This document shows positions 18,032-26,740 of a DNA stretch of 58,214 nt, piece after piece. Position numbers and translations under genes: made by a program. The stretch is from Bacteroidales bacterium (GTDB taxonomy: Bacteria; Bacteroidota; Bacteroidia; Bacteroidales; UBA3663), in assembly GCA_017449065.1 (NCBI GenBank), contig JAFSKF010000050.1, positions 1 through 58,214 of the forward strand, read 5' to 3'. A model generated the notes under the pieces. The model was not told where the DNA came from and did no database searches. It worked only from the letters and a program-made list of their open reading frames with translations. Position 1 is the first letter of the stretch; every line of letters starts with the position of its first letter.

Positions 18032-18130
18032 TGGAGAATATCGTACATTCCCGGTGGAAAATCCTTCTTGCAGACTTTTTCAATATCGAAATTGTACGAT
18101 TCTCCACCTCAAATAGTACGATTATTCACC
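18032..18130. promoter_or_regulatory. Operator-like TGTACGAT repeats upstream of GH95
   Basis: Three related sites lie just upstream of the GH95 promoter. Two are direct repeats 22 bases apart: TGTACGATTCTCCACC (18093-18108) and AGTACGATTATTCACC (18115-18130). The third, on the opposite strand (18032-18047), reads TGTACGATATTCTCCA and falls where the -33 box would be. A 22-base period equals two helix turns, typical of sites for dimeric AraC-family activators. The regulator encoded at 11862-14264 is the obvious candidate (inference). Confidence 0.55.
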
Positions 18131-18289
18131 TTCGGTAGGAAAGTTGGGCGTAATTAAAGAAGAAAAAGATTGAATCCGAGTTTTCGATGTGAATAAAATG
18201 ATTTCTGTTGTTTTGACAACTATGTTTTGCAAATATAGGCTTTCTGTGGGGTATTTTTAGGGGATAGGATAAAGATTTTGAAGAAAAAG

Positions 18290-18320
18290 TTGGAAGCCTT
18301 GAAAACTTTTGCTATCTTTG
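18290..18320 (+). promoter_or_regulatory. Promoter of the tRNA-5S cluster
   Basis: TTG (18290-18292), 20 bases, then TATCTTTG (18313-18320). RNA should start near 18327, twelve bases before tRNA-Ala. Confidence 0.65.
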
Positions 18321-18338
18321 CACCCGCAAATCTCAAAC

Positions 18339-18412
<74 letters not shown>

Positions 18413-18422
18413 CTTTCAGGTT

Positions 18423-18494
<72 letters not shown>

Positions 18495-18507
18495 CATCTA
18501 TTTTTCT

Positions 18508-18578
18508 TGCTGTATGGTGTAAAGGTAGCACGCGAGATTCTGGTTCTCTCAGTCTGGGTTCGAATCCTGGTACAGCAA
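18508..18578 (+). tRNA. tRNA-Gln(CTG)
   Basis: A 71-nt cloverleaf. The acceptor stem TGCTGTA pairs with TACAGCA, starting with the U1-A72 pair typical of bacterial tRNA-Gln. The anticodon loop TTCTGGT gives CTG. The first pair of the anticodon stem is mismatched (C-T). CCA is not encoded. Confidence 0.9.
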
Positions 18579-18657
18579 CAACTAATTTTTTAGAGCGATA
18601 AGGCCGGACAGCCTAAGCTGCCGGACAACCATTGAAAGCCATTCGGCTTTCCATAGT

Positions 18658-18763
18658 AAGGCCGTTATAGCGCAAGGGCTCCACCTCTTACCATTCCGAA
18701 CAGAGAAGTTAAACCTTGCAACGCCGATGGTACTGCCAACGCGGGAGAGTAGGAAGCGGCCAC
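18658..18763 (+). rRNA. rrf: 5S ribosomal RNA (orphan copy)
   Basis: About 106 nt with the universal core CCATTCCGAACAGAGAAGTT followed by CGCCGATGGTACTGCC and GGGAGAGTAGG. The terminal stem is GGCCGTT (from 18660) with AGCGGCC (to about 18761). There is no 23S or 16S gene upstream; instead it follows three tRNA genes after a spacer with two hairpins (CAGC/GCTG near 18612 and AAAGCC/GGCTTT at 18635-18650). The last bases of the gene (GCGGCCACCTTAC) are repeated at 18790-18801. Exact ends are estimated from the terminal stem. Confidence 0.88.
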
Positions 18764-18810
18764 CTTACGGGACGATTCCAACGTCTAATAGACGAAGGGC
18801 GGCCACCTTA

Positions 18811-18844
18811 CAAGCCTCAGGTATTTTGCTTGAGGCTTTTTTTT
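18811..18844 (+). terminator. Terminator of the tRNA-5S transcript
   Basis: A stem of AAGCCTCA with TGAGGCTT closes an 11-base loop and runs into eight T residues. It ends the tRNA-5S unit, only 22 bases before the GH43 start codon. Confidence 0.9.
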
Positions 18845-18866
18845 ATTAACTACTTTTATAATATCC

Positions 18867-20429
18867 ATGAGGAGAAGCTTCTTTTCTTGTCTTTTTTTGT
18901 TAGGTGCTGTTGCTGCCGCATGGGCACAATCGGAAACTCCTAAACTCACTTGGGGTGATCAGGGAACCGGAACCTATGTCAATCCGATTCTGAATGCCGA
19001 CTATTCGGACCCGGACGTGATTCGTGTGGGCAAGACCTATTATATGGTAGCCAGCGACTTCCATTATATGGGAATGCAGGTGCTGGCGTCGAAGGATATG
19101 GTGAACTTCGAGATTGTCGGACAGATTTATACGCAACTTGATTTCCCAGAATACAACACCAACGGCAGGTATGCCGGAGGTTCGTGGGCGCCCTCTTTAC
19201 GATACCACGACGGAAAGTTCTGGGTGTTTTTCTGCACGCCGGACGAAGGTCTGTTCATGACCAGTGCCAAGCATCCGCAAGGACCTTGGGCGCCGCTTCA
19301 TCAGGTGAAGGCCGTGAAAGGCTGGGAAGATCCTTGTCCGCTGTGGGATAAGGACGGACAGGCTTATCTTGGTCGCAGCCAACACGGTGCCGGACCGATC
19401 ATCGTACATCGGATGACCCCTGACGGCAAGCAGTTGCTCGACGAGGGTCAGACGGTTTATACAGGTCCGGTGGCAGAGGGAACAAAGTTCTTGCAACACA
19501 ACGGCTATTATTATCTGTCGATTCCAGAAGGAGGCGTAGGCGAAGGCTGGCAAACCGTACTCCGTTCGCGTAGCATCTACGGACCCTACGAGCGGAAAGT
19601 GGTGCTCGAACAGGGTTCGACAAAAGTGAACGGCCCTCATCAGGGCGCTTTGGTCGATACCCCGAAGGGCGATTGGTGGTTCTACCATTTTCAGCATACC
19701 GGCACCTTGGGACGCGTGGTGCATCTGCAACCCGTACAGTGGAAGGAAGACTGGCCGGAGATTGGCATTGATCAAGACGGAAACGGCATCGGCGAACCTG
19801 TGTCTGAATACAAGATGCCGCTGAAAAGCAAAGGCCAGAAACTGCCGCAAACCAGCGATAGCTTCACGGCAGAGAAACTTTCGCCACAATGGCAATGGAA
19901 CCATAACGCCGATGCAGAAAGCTGGAGCCTGACGGAACAGCCGGGCGCTTTGGTGCTGCAAGCGCTGCCTTCAGCCACCTTTAAGAACGCCAGAAACACC
20001 ATCACGCAGAAAGTGATAGGTTACGACAGCGAAGTAACCATAGCGATGGACGTTTCCGGGATGCTGAATGGTGATCGGGCGGGACTGGCCGTTTTAGGTA
20101 AACCGTCAGAACTGGCAGGCGTATATAAAAAGAATAATAAATATGTGCTGTTTTTCGGGCGTGATGACCTGCAGCAGTTAGGTGAGGAGGTACAGACGAT
20201 TTACCTGCGCCTGCGGTTAGATGTTTCGGCAAAAAAGTTCCGGTTCTTCTTCAGCGGCGACGGACAGGATTTCAAGCCTATGGGCTGGGAGTTCTTCAGC
20301 GAGTTCGTTTACTGGAAGGGCGTACGCTGGGGAATCTTCAACTATAACACCGATCTGCGTGTAGCACAACGGAAGCAGAAGGGCGGTCAGGTGGCTGTCT
20401 TGAACGCCGACTATCGCATCTTGAAATAA
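18867..20429 (+). CDS. GH43 family glycoside hydrolase
   Basis: A 520-aa secreted enzyme of the beta-xylosidase / alpha-L-arabinofuranosidase type. The signal peptide is MRRSFFSCLFLLGAVAAAWA. The five-bladed propeller (about 30-320) has the catalytic base Asp48 in YSDPDVIR, the pKa-modulating Asp155 in WEDPCP and the acid Glu204 in VAEGTKF. A C-terminal beta-sandwich of the GH43_C2 type follows (about 335-520), closest in look to the subfamily that combines both. No T9SS-like tail is seen, so a periplasmic location is likely. The start codon is 22 bases after the 5S terminator and no TAnnTTTG lies between, so expression may depend on read-through or an unusual promoter. Confidence 0.9.
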   Translation: MRRSFFSCLFLLGAVAAAWAQSETPKLTWGDQGTGTYVNPILNADYSDPDVIRVGKTYYMVASDFHYMGMQVLASKDMVNFEIVGQIYTQLDFPEYNTNGRYAGGSWAPSLRYHDGKFWVFFCTPDEGLFMTSAKHPQGPWAPLHQVKAVKGWEDPCPLWDKDGQAYLGRSQHGAGPIIVHRMTPDGKQLLDEGQTVYTGPVAEGTKFLQHNGYYYLSIPEGGVGEGWQTVLRSRSIYGPYERKVVLEQGSTKVNGPHQGALVDTPKGDWWFYHFQHTGTLGRVVHLQPVQWKEDWPEIGIDQDGNGIGEPVSEYKMPLKSKGQKLPQTSDSFTAEKLSPQWQWNHNADAESWSLTEQPGALVLQALPSATFKNARNTITQKVIGYDSEVTIAMDVSGMLNGDRAGLAVLGKPSELAGVYKKNNKYVLFFGRDDLQQLGEEVQTIYLRLRLDVSAKKFRFFFSGDGQDFKPMGWEFFSEFVYWKGVRWGIFNYNTDLRVAQRKQKGGQVAVLNADYRILK

Positions 20430-20434
20430 CAAAC

Positions 20435-20478
20435 TGCCCGATGGCTGCTCGTTTTTGCAGTTCATCGGGCATATTTTT
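20435..20478 (+). terminator. Terminator after GH43
   Basis: The outer stem TGCCCGATG (20435-20443) pairs with CATCGGGCA (20463-20471), with an inner CTGC/GCAG pair, followed by TATTTTTT. Confidence 0.9.
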
Positions 20479-20511
20479 TGTCTGTTTCACCGGAGTTATG
20501 GAAAATTTAAT

Positions 20512-20519
20512 TATATTTG
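20512..20519 (+). promoter_or_regulatory. Promoter -7 element for the ACT-UPF0210 operon
   Basis: TATATTTG followed by CGTCC, 25 bases before the ATG at 20544. A -33 TTTG at the right distance is not clear (TTTC at 20485). Confidence 0.5.
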
Positions 20520-20543
20520 CGTCCGAATTTTAATGTACTCATT

Positions 20544-20816
20544 ATGAATAGAACCATTATTACTGTGGTAGGTAAGGATACGGTAGGTATCATCGCCTCG
20601 GTTTGCACCTATTTGGCAGACAAGCAAGTGAACATTCTCGATATATCGCAGACCATCGTGCAGGAATATTTCAACATGATGATGATTGTGGATACTAAGA
20701 ACTGCACAGTTCCCTTCGACGAGTTGCGCGAGAGCCTGAATGCCATCGGCGATGACAAAGGGGTGCAGATCAAATGCCAGAAGGAAGAGATTTTCGACAA
20801 GATGCATCGAATTTAA
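20544..20816 (+). CDS. ACT-domain protein (UPF0237 type)
   Basis: A 90-aa protein consisting of one ACT domain, the small fold that usually binds amino acids. It begins MNRTIITVVGKDTVGIIASV, with the loop (GKDTVGI) that normally contacts the ligand. The frame is open from 20517, but the ATG at 20544 is preceded by a promoter element and gives the usual N-terminus. The UPF0210 gene starts 13 bases downstream. This pairing is conserved in many bacteria; the likely job is to sense a ligand for its partner. No ligand can be named from the sequence. Confidence 0.85.
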   Translation: MNRTIITVVGKDTVGIIASVCTYLADKQVNILDISQTIVQEYFNMMMIVDTKNCTVPFDELRESLNAIGDDKGVQIKCQKEEIFDKMHRI

Positions 20817-20829
20817 AAGGTAGCAGGCT

Positions 20830-22197
20830 ATGATAAATATCTCAGAAGTGCTCGAAACCAATAAGATGATCGAGCAGGAGAACTTGGATGTGCGCACCAT
20901 TACGATGGGAATATCGTTGCTGGATTGCGCCACAGATAGCGTGCAGCAGACTTGCCAGAACATCTATCAGAAGATATTGCGATTGGCTTCGAACTTGGTG
21001 CGAACCGGCGAGGATATTTCGCGTGAGTACGGCATTCCGATTGTGAACAAGCGTATCTCGATCACTCCTGCTGCAATCCTAGGTGCCTCCTGCTGCAAAA
21101 CACCGCAAGATTTCGTGCAGATAGCCAAGACACTCGACAGAGCCGCACATGAGGTAGGCGTGAACTTCATCGGAGGTTTCAGCGCTACGGTGCAGAAAGG
21201 TATGACTCCTGCCGACGAGCTCCTGATCCGCAGCATTCCGCAGGCAATGAAGGAAACGGAACTGATCTGTTCGAGCGTGAACGTGGGTAGCACCAAAACT
21301 GGCATCAACATGGATGCAGTGCGTCTGATGGGCGACATCATCAAGCAGACTGCAGAAGCTACCAAGGACAAGGACTCCTTAGGCTGTGCCAAACTGGTGG
21401 TGCTTTGCAATGCGCCGGACGACAATCCGTTTATGGCAGGCGCTTTTCATGGAGTGAGTGAGGCCGACGCCATCATCAACGTGGGCGTTTCGGGCCCCGG
21501 TGTGGTGAAGTATGTGCTGGAACATCTGCCGGAGGGTACGAATTTCGAGGTGCTTTGCGAGACCATTAAGAAGACAGCATTCAAGATTACTCGTGTGGGT
21601 CAGCTGGTGGCACAGGAGGCTTCGCGTCGCTTGGGCGTTCCTTTCGGCATCATCGACCTTTCGTTAGCCCCGACACCAGCCATCGGCGACAGTGTGGCCG
21701 ACATTCTGCAGTGCATCGGTCTGGAAAGGGCAGGAGCGCCAGGAACCACTGCCGCTTTGGCGTTGCTGAACGACCAAGTGAAGAAGGGCGGCGTGATGGC
21801 AAGCTCGTATGTGGGCGGATTGAGCGGAGCGTTCATTCCGGTGAGCGAGGACCAAGGTATGATCGATTCCGTTTTGGCAGGAGCATTGACTATCGAGAAA
21901 CTGGAAGCGATGACCTGTGTCTGCTCGGTCGGTTTGGATATGATTGCCATTCCGGGCGATACTCCGGCAACCACCATTTCCGGTATCATTGCCGACGAAG
22001 CTGCTATCGGTATGGTGAACCAGAAGACAACCGCTGTGCGCGTTATTCCGGTGGTAGGAAAGACGGTCGGCGATACGGTCGAGTTTGGTGGATTGTTGGG
22101 CTACGCTCCGATTATGCCGGTCAACAAATTCTCGTGCGAAGTGTTTGTGAACCGAGCCGGTCGTATTCCTGCACCGATTCATAGTTTCAAGAACTAA
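20830..22197 (+). CDS. UPF0210 (DUF711, PFL-like) protein
   Basis: A 455-aa cytosolic protein of the UPF0210/DUF711 family, which is related in fold to pyruvate-formate-lyase-type barrels but has no established reaction. Recognisable stretches are [14 protein letters not shown] near the start, [24 protein letters not shown] and [10 protein letters not shown]. It has a full-length, undisturbed frame. It is co-transcribed with the ACT protein upstream and probably with pyrF 22 bases downstream. The closing [16 protein letters not shown] is also family-typical. The name is by motif recognition; the function is unknown. Confidence 0.88.
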   Translation: MINISEVLETNKMIEQENLDVRTITMGISLLDCATDSVQQTCQNIYQKILRLASNLVRTGEDISREYGIPIVNKRISITPAAILGASCCKTPQDFVQIAKTLDRAAHEVGVNFIGGFSATVQKGMTPADELLIRSIPQAMKETELICSSVNVGSTKTGINMDAVRLMGDIIKQTAEATKDKDSLGCAKLVVLCNAPDDNPFMAGAFHGVSEADAIINVGVSGPGVVKYVLEHLPEGTNFEVLCETIKKTAFKITRVGQLVAQEASRRLGVPFGIIDLSLAPTPAIGDSVADILQCIGLERAGAPGTTAALALLNDQVKKGGVMASSYVGGLSGAFIPVSEDQGMIDSVLAGALTIEKLEAMTCVCSVGLDMIAIPGDTPATTISGIIADEAAIGMVNQKTTAVRVIPVVGKTVGDTVEFGGLLGYAPIMPVNKFSCEVFVNRAGRIPAPIHSFKN

Positions 22198-22219
22198 GTC
22201 TTCCCTTAATATATAAAAT

Positions 22220-23056
22220 ATGAATAGAGAACAATTATTTGAGCAGATTCGGAAGAAACGCAGTTTCCTGTGCGTAGGCCTTGATACCGATATTAAGAAA
22301 CTGCCGGCACATTTGCAGAACTTGCCGGCGCAGGATGCAATCTTTACTTTCAATAAGGCGATTATCGATGCTACCGCACCTTATTGCATCGCTTACAAGC
22401 CGAACTTAGCTTTCTACGAATGCTTCGGTGTGGAGGGTTGGATTGCGTTTGAGCAAACGGTGAAGTATATCCGGGAAAACTATCCGGAGCAGTTTATTAT
22501 CGCCGATGCCAAGCGTGGGGATATCGGCAATACGTCGATGCTTTATGCCCGCTCGTTCTTCGAGCATCTGGATCTGGATGCTGTGACTGTGGCTCCCTAT
22601 ATGGGCGAAGACAGCGTGAAACCGTTCTTGGGTTACGAGGGCAAATGGGTGATCTGTCTGGCGCTGACTTCGAACAAAGGCAGTCAGGATTTTCAGCTCA
22701 CCCGATGTGACGGGACGGAAGAGCGTCTTTTCGAAAAGGTGTTGCGTACGGCACAGACTTGGGGCACACCGGAACAGATGATGTTCGTGGTCGGAGCCAC
22801 GCAGGGCAAGTTGTTCGAAGATATCCGTAAGGTAGCTCCCGATTCGTTCCTGCTGGTGCCAGGTATCGGCGCACAAGGCGGAAGTTTGCAGGAAGTGGTG
22901 AAGTATGGCATGAATTCGCAGTGCGGCCTGATTGTGAACAGTTCGCGTGCTATTATCTATGCAGATAGCACGGAAAACTTCGCAGTTGTGGCAGGACAGA
23001 AAGCCGCAGAAGTCGCCCGAGAAATGGACGAGTGCCTTACTTCGAAGGGATTGTAA
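22220..23056 (+). CDS. pyrF: Orotidine 5'-phosphate decarboxylase (PyrF, type 2)
   Basis: A 278-aa enzyme for the last step of UMP synthesis. The N-terminal LCVGLDTD, the substrate-binding FNKAIIDAT and YKPNLAFYE and the catalytic lysine segment [14 protein letters not shown] are all present, and GIGAQGG closes the phosphate site. The length and the [11 protein letters not shown] pattern fit the long type-2 form. The 3' end overlaps the convergent barrel-protein gene by 20 bases, so there is no room for a terminator between them. Confidence 0.95.
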   Translation: MNREQLFEQIRKKRSFLCVGLDTDIKKLPAHLQNLPAQDAIFTFNKAIIDATAPYCIAYKPNLAFYECFGVEGWIAFEQTVKYIRENYPEQFIIADAKRGDIGNTSMLYARSFFEHLDLDAVTVAPYMGEDSVKPFLGYEGKWVICLALTSNKGSQDFQLTRCDGTEERLFEKVLRTAQTWGTPEQMMFVVGATQGKLFEDIRKVAPDSFLLVPGIGAQGGSLQEVVKYGMNSQCGLIVNSSRAIIYADSTENFAVVAGQKAAEVAREMDECLTSKGL

Positions 23057-24335
23057 CCCGCAAGCCGACGTTGAGGTCGAAGTTCAGCGGTTTTTGATTG
23101 TACAACGTAATGAGTGAGGAATGATCGTCGAAGTGATAGGAAACTCCCGGTTCGACATAGATTCCGACATTTCGTAGCAGATTATATTGGATACCAGCTG
23201 AGGCTTGTACTGAAGTCTGCAAAGGAATGTTCTTGATGTTCCTTTGGCTATGGCTGGCATGATGGTCGTTGACGTAATTGTCGATGACCATCTTTCCGTT
23301 TATACCAAAAGCGATCTCCGTGCCCGCTGTGGTGTAGAGATTGAAGCGCTTGTTTTGCAGCCAATGATAGCTTACTTGCATGGGAACGCCTAAGTAGTGC
23401 AGCGTCTGCTCATTCTGATAGTGGTAGCGGGAATCGCCGGCCGAGAGTTCGGAAACCAGGCAGGTGTAATCGACACCGACACCTACGCTCCATCGGCGGT
23501 TGATTGGGTAGTTGCCAATCAGGCCGAATCGGACGGGTTGTCGGTGTTTGACGTTTGTGATCTCCTCATCGTATCGGGGAGCGCTGCGAATAGAACTGAC
23601 ACTCGGTCCATTTGGAGCAAAATACCCATCGCTGGCCAGATAGGGGTGCGCCGATGGCGTTAAGGCCCCAAGTCCCTGCAATGAAGTGCTCGACGATAGG
23701 GTGTTACTCGCCATCAGCTGAAGATGGAGAGAATGAGAGGAGCGGGTGCGGTGGTGGTGAGGAATAGCAGTGTGGGTATTGTTATGCTGTGGAGGATTGA
23801 AGGTGTGACCAGATTTGTTGGAGGTGCCAGAGTTGCCGGAATATTTGGAAGATCCACTACTCTTGCTGTACTCAGCATTTTCGGAGATCTCCGCGTAATC
23901 AGTTTCTTTTTTCTCTTCTGTAGTATTCCCAGTAAATTGTGAAACGGATTGCGATGTTGTTTGTATCCTCTTTTTGTTCTGCTCTTGCTGTTGAGGCAGG
24001 TTACTATCAGTATCCTTCTCTTCTGATATCTTCACTGGTTCAGCCACAATCTCTTCTGCAGCATTCCTATCTAGGTCTGCATACATCTCCTGTTCAACCA
24101 AAGGCTCTTTTTTTGATAATTGGGTGCCTATTAACCCCAAAAGTGCCAAAAGAATAATGCTTGCAGCAATACGAGAAACAGGTCGCTTCCACCAAGGAAC
24201 GATGACGGGAGCAACCGGACTCGAGGCAGGCAGTTTTGCCTCAATCGCGGCCCACAATGCTTCGGGATCCGGAGCATCGGCCGGTTCGAACGCCTGCATG
24301 CGTTTGCGTAAGTTATCGGTCTGTTGCTTTTTCAT
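23037..24335 (-). CDS. Anti-sigma-like protein fused to an outer-membrane-type beta-barrel
   Basis: A 432-aa protein. The N-terminal 45 residues ([20 protein letters not shown]) look like a cytosolic anti-sigma segment. One membrane helix follows (about 53-70: [18 protein letters not shown]), then a long Ser/Thr/Asn/His-rich disordered linker (about 75-235). The C-terminal half (240-432) has alternating strands ending in [11 protein letters not shown], like the Bacteroidota outer-membrane barrel family. Its start overlaps the sigma-factor stop by 23 bases, the usual sign of a sigma/anti-sigma pair. A barrel behind an inner-membrane helix is odd; the two halves may be connected across the periplasm by the linker (inference). 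Confidence 0.7.
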   Translation of the reverse strand: MKKQQTDNLRKRMQAFEPADAPDPEALWAAIEAKLPASSPVAPVIVPWWKRPVSRIAASIILLALLGLIGTQLSKKEPLVEQEMYADLDRNAAEEIVAEPVKISEEKDTDSNLPQQQEQNKKRIQTTSQSVSQFTGNTTEEKKETDYAEISENAEYSKSSGSSKYSGNSGTSNKSGHTFNPPQHNNTHTAIPHHHRTRSSHSLHLQLMASNTLSSSTSLQGLGALTPSAHPYLASDGYFAPNGPSVSSIRSAPRYDEEITNVKHRQPVRFGLIGNYPINRRWSVGVGVDYTCLVSELSAGDSRYHYQNEQTLHYLGVPMQVSYHWLQNKRFNLYTTAGTEIAFGINGKMVIDNYVNDHHASHSQRNIKNIPLQTSVQASAGIQYNLLRNVGIYVEPGVSYHFDDHSSLITLYNQKPLNFDLNVGLRVTIPSK

Positions 24336-24909
24336 CGTTGGTCTTGTTAGAGGGTTTCTTATTTAAAGGATAATTGAGATAATCTTCTATCCATTGTCGG
24401 AGGAGCGCTTTGGCATGATAGTATTGCGATGCTGAGGTTTTCTCTTTAATGCCCAGCAGTTGGGCTATTTCCTTGTGGCTTTTCTCTTCGAAAACATAGA
24501 GATTCAATACGGTCCGGTAGCCGGGAGGTAGTTTGCGGATGAAGTTGTGCAGCTGTGCGATGGGTATCTGGTCCGTTTCTAACTCGTCTTCGTCGATAAT
24601 GTCGGGCAATTCATTACGGGTTTCAATCCAATCCCATCGGGCTTTGTGCCGGAGCAATCGTAACGATTCGTTGACAACGATGCGAGTCATCCAGCCGCGA
24701 AGTGATCCAGCTTCCTGTGGAGAAAACTGATTGATATGCTCAAAGATGTGAAGGTATCCTTCCTGGAGTACATCCTTGACATCTTCGTTATTATCGACAT
24801 ACCGTTGCGCAACTCCTGCCAGATAACGATAGGTGAGGCGATACAGTTCCTGCATCGCCCGACGGTCGCCATCGGCAATTGGTGCTATCAGTTTCTCTAA
24901 CGCTTCCAC
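24313..24909 (-). CDS. ECF-type RNA polymerase sigma factor
   Basis: A 198-aa sigma-70 family factor of the extracytoplasmic group. Region 2 is visible at about residues 25-95 (DVKDVLQEGYLHIFEHINQF, then RGWMTRIVVNESLRLLR) and region 4 at about 125-175 (SHKEIAQLLGIKEKTSASQYYHAKALLRQWI). Translation begins at a GTG that directly follows the TAA of the lipoprotein gene (no spacer), so the two are translationally coupled. The overlapping downstream gene likely encodes its anti-sigma factor. The regulon is unknown; the neighbouring envelope proteins suggest an envelope signal. Confidence 0.9.
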   Translation of the reverse strand: MEALEKLIAPIADGDRRAMQELYRLTYRYLAGVAQRYVDNNEDVKDVLQEGYLHIFEHINQFSPQEAGSLRGWMTRIVVNESLRLLRHKARWDWIETRNELPDIIDEDELETDQIPIAQLHNFIRKLPPGYRTVLNLYVFEEKSHKEIAQLLGIKEKTSASQYYHAKALLRQWIEDYLNYPLNKKPSNKTNDEKATDR

Positions 24910-25596
24910 TTAGTTATATTGACGTTCGGCTTGTGCTTCAAAATGAATCAGGTAGGGACGTTCCGGAGAAACCTCAGGGATAGGTGCACCATCGAGTAGG
25001 ATACTGTCGGCTCGCAGGGATGCACGATAGGTCCAAGAGCCTTTCACTTCATAGCGAATATAATCGTCTGTGGCGCGGAAGCATACATCCACCGTATGCT
25101 GAATGCTATCGGCAACCATAAACGACCATGTGTGGGCAGGAATATGCCAGACAATGGAATCTTCACCGCCTAAGAAGGTAGAGCCCCAGTTGGTAGGCAA
25201 TTCGTCTCGGGTGTAAGTAAATCCATACACGCAGAGCGAAGTGGATCCGCTTCCGTTGAGCGTGCTGCTCATACTGGAATATCGCATATCGGGCAAATAG
25301 TGCAGCACTTCATCGATAGGGAAATTATAGAAATCGAACCGATGCGAGTTTGCCAGAATGGTGCCGGGAGTCCAGTAATTGTTACGATGCGGATGTTCCT
25401 CATCATTTATAAAATAGTAGATATAGATGTCGGCACTCATTTCGTAGGTGGCATCGTAAGCCGTATCGATTAGGGTGTGACTGCCTGTTCCGTGAGGACC
25501 ATAGGAATAGTAATCAGACTCTTCGACAGTGCAGCCAGCAAGCGTCAGCGCAATAACCGAAGTCAGAACAAGGTGAGTATCAAACAAAGGTTTCAT
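24910..25596 (-). CDS. Lipoprotein of unknown function
   Basis: A 228-aa protein with a lipoprotein signal (VLTSVIALTLAGC, lipid-attached Cys at about residue 22). The mature part is rich in Tyr, Asp and Ser and looks all-beta, with motifs such as YIYYFINDEEHPHRNNYW and VKGSWTYRASLRADS. I do not recognise the family; fimbrillin-like or DUF lipoproteins of Bacteroidota have this look. It sits between an outer-membrane barrel gene and the sigma-factor gene, all on one transcript, so it may belong to the signal-sensing side of that system (inference). Confidence 0.7.
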   Translation of the reverse strand: MKPLFDTHLVLTSVIALTLAGCTVEESDYYSYGPHGTGSHTLIDTAYDATYEMSADIYIYYFINDEEHPHRNNYWTPGTILANSHRFDFYNFPIDEVLHYLPDMRYSSMSSTLNGSGSTSLCVYGFTYTRDELPTNWGSTFLGGEDSIVWHIPAHTWSFMVADSIQHTVDVCFRATDDYIRYEVKGSWTYRASLRADSILLDGAPIPEVSPERPYLIHFEAQAERQYN

Positions 25597-25650
25597 AGCT
25601 GTATGTTATTTTGTATTTGATTCTTCTATATTTGATATTACGGGTCTTCT

Positions 25651-26604
25651 TTATTTAGCATTCCGATTCCAGCCGATGTTCCAGCCGATGCCCAATCGTA
25701 AATTCAGAAAATTACCCATGCTGATGCGTTGGCGCAGTTGACTGATTGGGCTGTACTGTGTCTCATGTCCGCTAACGTAAACGTGTCCGGTTGGAGAATA
25801 TGGGTCCTCAATCAGATGATTGCCGTAACTATAGTTACTCTGGGATATTTTCGTATATTGGAAATAATGTCCGATGGTTCCTGTCCAAGCCACTTCGGCT
25901 GTGAAAAACATGTGTCGGCGAGGGGTGAAGCAACATTTCAAGGTGGTGTTATAGGCGAAAGCCCGGAAGCATTCCTCCGACTCACCTTTGCTATTGCCTG
26001 CGTAAAAATACACTTCATGGGAAGAACTCTGTGTCGGCTGGCTTGTTTCGTCGGAGTAATAGACCGGAGAACCGAATGTATAGCAGAAATCGTCTGGCCA
26101 AAATTTACGAATACCGGCTCCGACAAGCGTGCGGAAGCTCCAATGTCCGACATCGTAACGATAGACGGCACCACCCAAGAACATACTGTGCTCCATATAA
26201 CTCGAATTGTAAGCAGAATACCCGATTCCAGATGAGTTCGGATTCACCGACCTGTAGTAGGCGCGCATCTCCGACCTGAGTTCTTCGTCGGTTACGGTGA
26301 ATTCGGAAAATTCAGCCTGTGCATACATACCCCAGTGCTGACTCAGAAAAATAGAGTAACGGAAGTTGATGTCGATGCCTGCATATTTCGCACCGGCTTG
26401 TGTGATGCCTTTGTCAATAAGTTTGCTGTATGAATGGAGGTTGTGGACGCTACCTAAGGAAACATCGATGGTGTGTCGATAAGCGTATGGAAGCGCCGGG
26501 TCTTCTTCCTCTTCGTCCTGAGCAAATGCAGGAAGAGCGGAAGTTCCCATCAGCCATAAACCGAAAAAGAAACGGCAAAAAGAATTAAAAGACGGATATT
26601 TCAT
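25651..26604 (-). CDS. Outer-membrane beta-barrel protein
   Basis: A 317-aa exported protein with a signal peptide ending ALPAFA and a mature N-terminus DEEEEDPALP. The remainder is a run of amphipathic strands with aromatic ends (RHTIDVSLGSVHNLH, AGIDINFRYSIFL, RMFFTAEVAWTG-like HMFFTAEVAWTGT, LNLRLGIGWNIGWN). It fits the 8-12 strand barrels common in this phylum. It is the first gene of the four-gene - strand operon with the lipoprotein, ECF sigma factor and anti-sigma-like protein. No consensus promoter was found in its 136-base upstream spacer. Confidence 0.75.
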   Translation of the reverse strand: MKYPSFNSFCRFFFGLWLMGTSALPAFAQDEEEEDPALPYAYRHTIDVSLGSVHNLHSYSKLIDKGITQAGAKYAGIDINFRYSIFLSQHWGMYAQAEFSEFTVTDEELRSEMRAYYRSVNPNSSGIGYSAYNSSYMEHSMFLGGAVYRYDVGHWSFRTLVGAGIRKFWPDDFCYTFGSPVYYSDETSQPTQSSSHEVYFYAGNSKGESEECFRAFAYNTTLKCCFTPRRHMFFTAEVAWTGTIGHYFQYTKISQSNYSYGNHLIEDPYSPTGHVYVSGHETQYSPISQLRQRISMGNFLNLRLGIGWNIGWNRNAK

Positions 26605-26686
26605 TATGTGAGGTTTTACTTATTAAATGCCGTCTTTGGAAAAATACTGCATGAAAAAGAAAAAAATAATGACAGAACGGAATTTA

Positions 26687-26724
26687 TTTAAAAAGGTCGG
26701 AGTAGGAACCCCGACCTTTTTAAA
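26687..26724. terminator. Bidirectional terminator
   Basis: A perfect 14-bp stem, TTTAAAAAGGTCGG with CCGACCTTTTTAAA, encloses a 10-base loop. On the - strand it ends the pectinesterase gene that stops at 26741, before the promoter region of the barrel gene. Confidence 0.9.
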
Positions 26725-26740
26725 TAGAATGCGATTGAAA

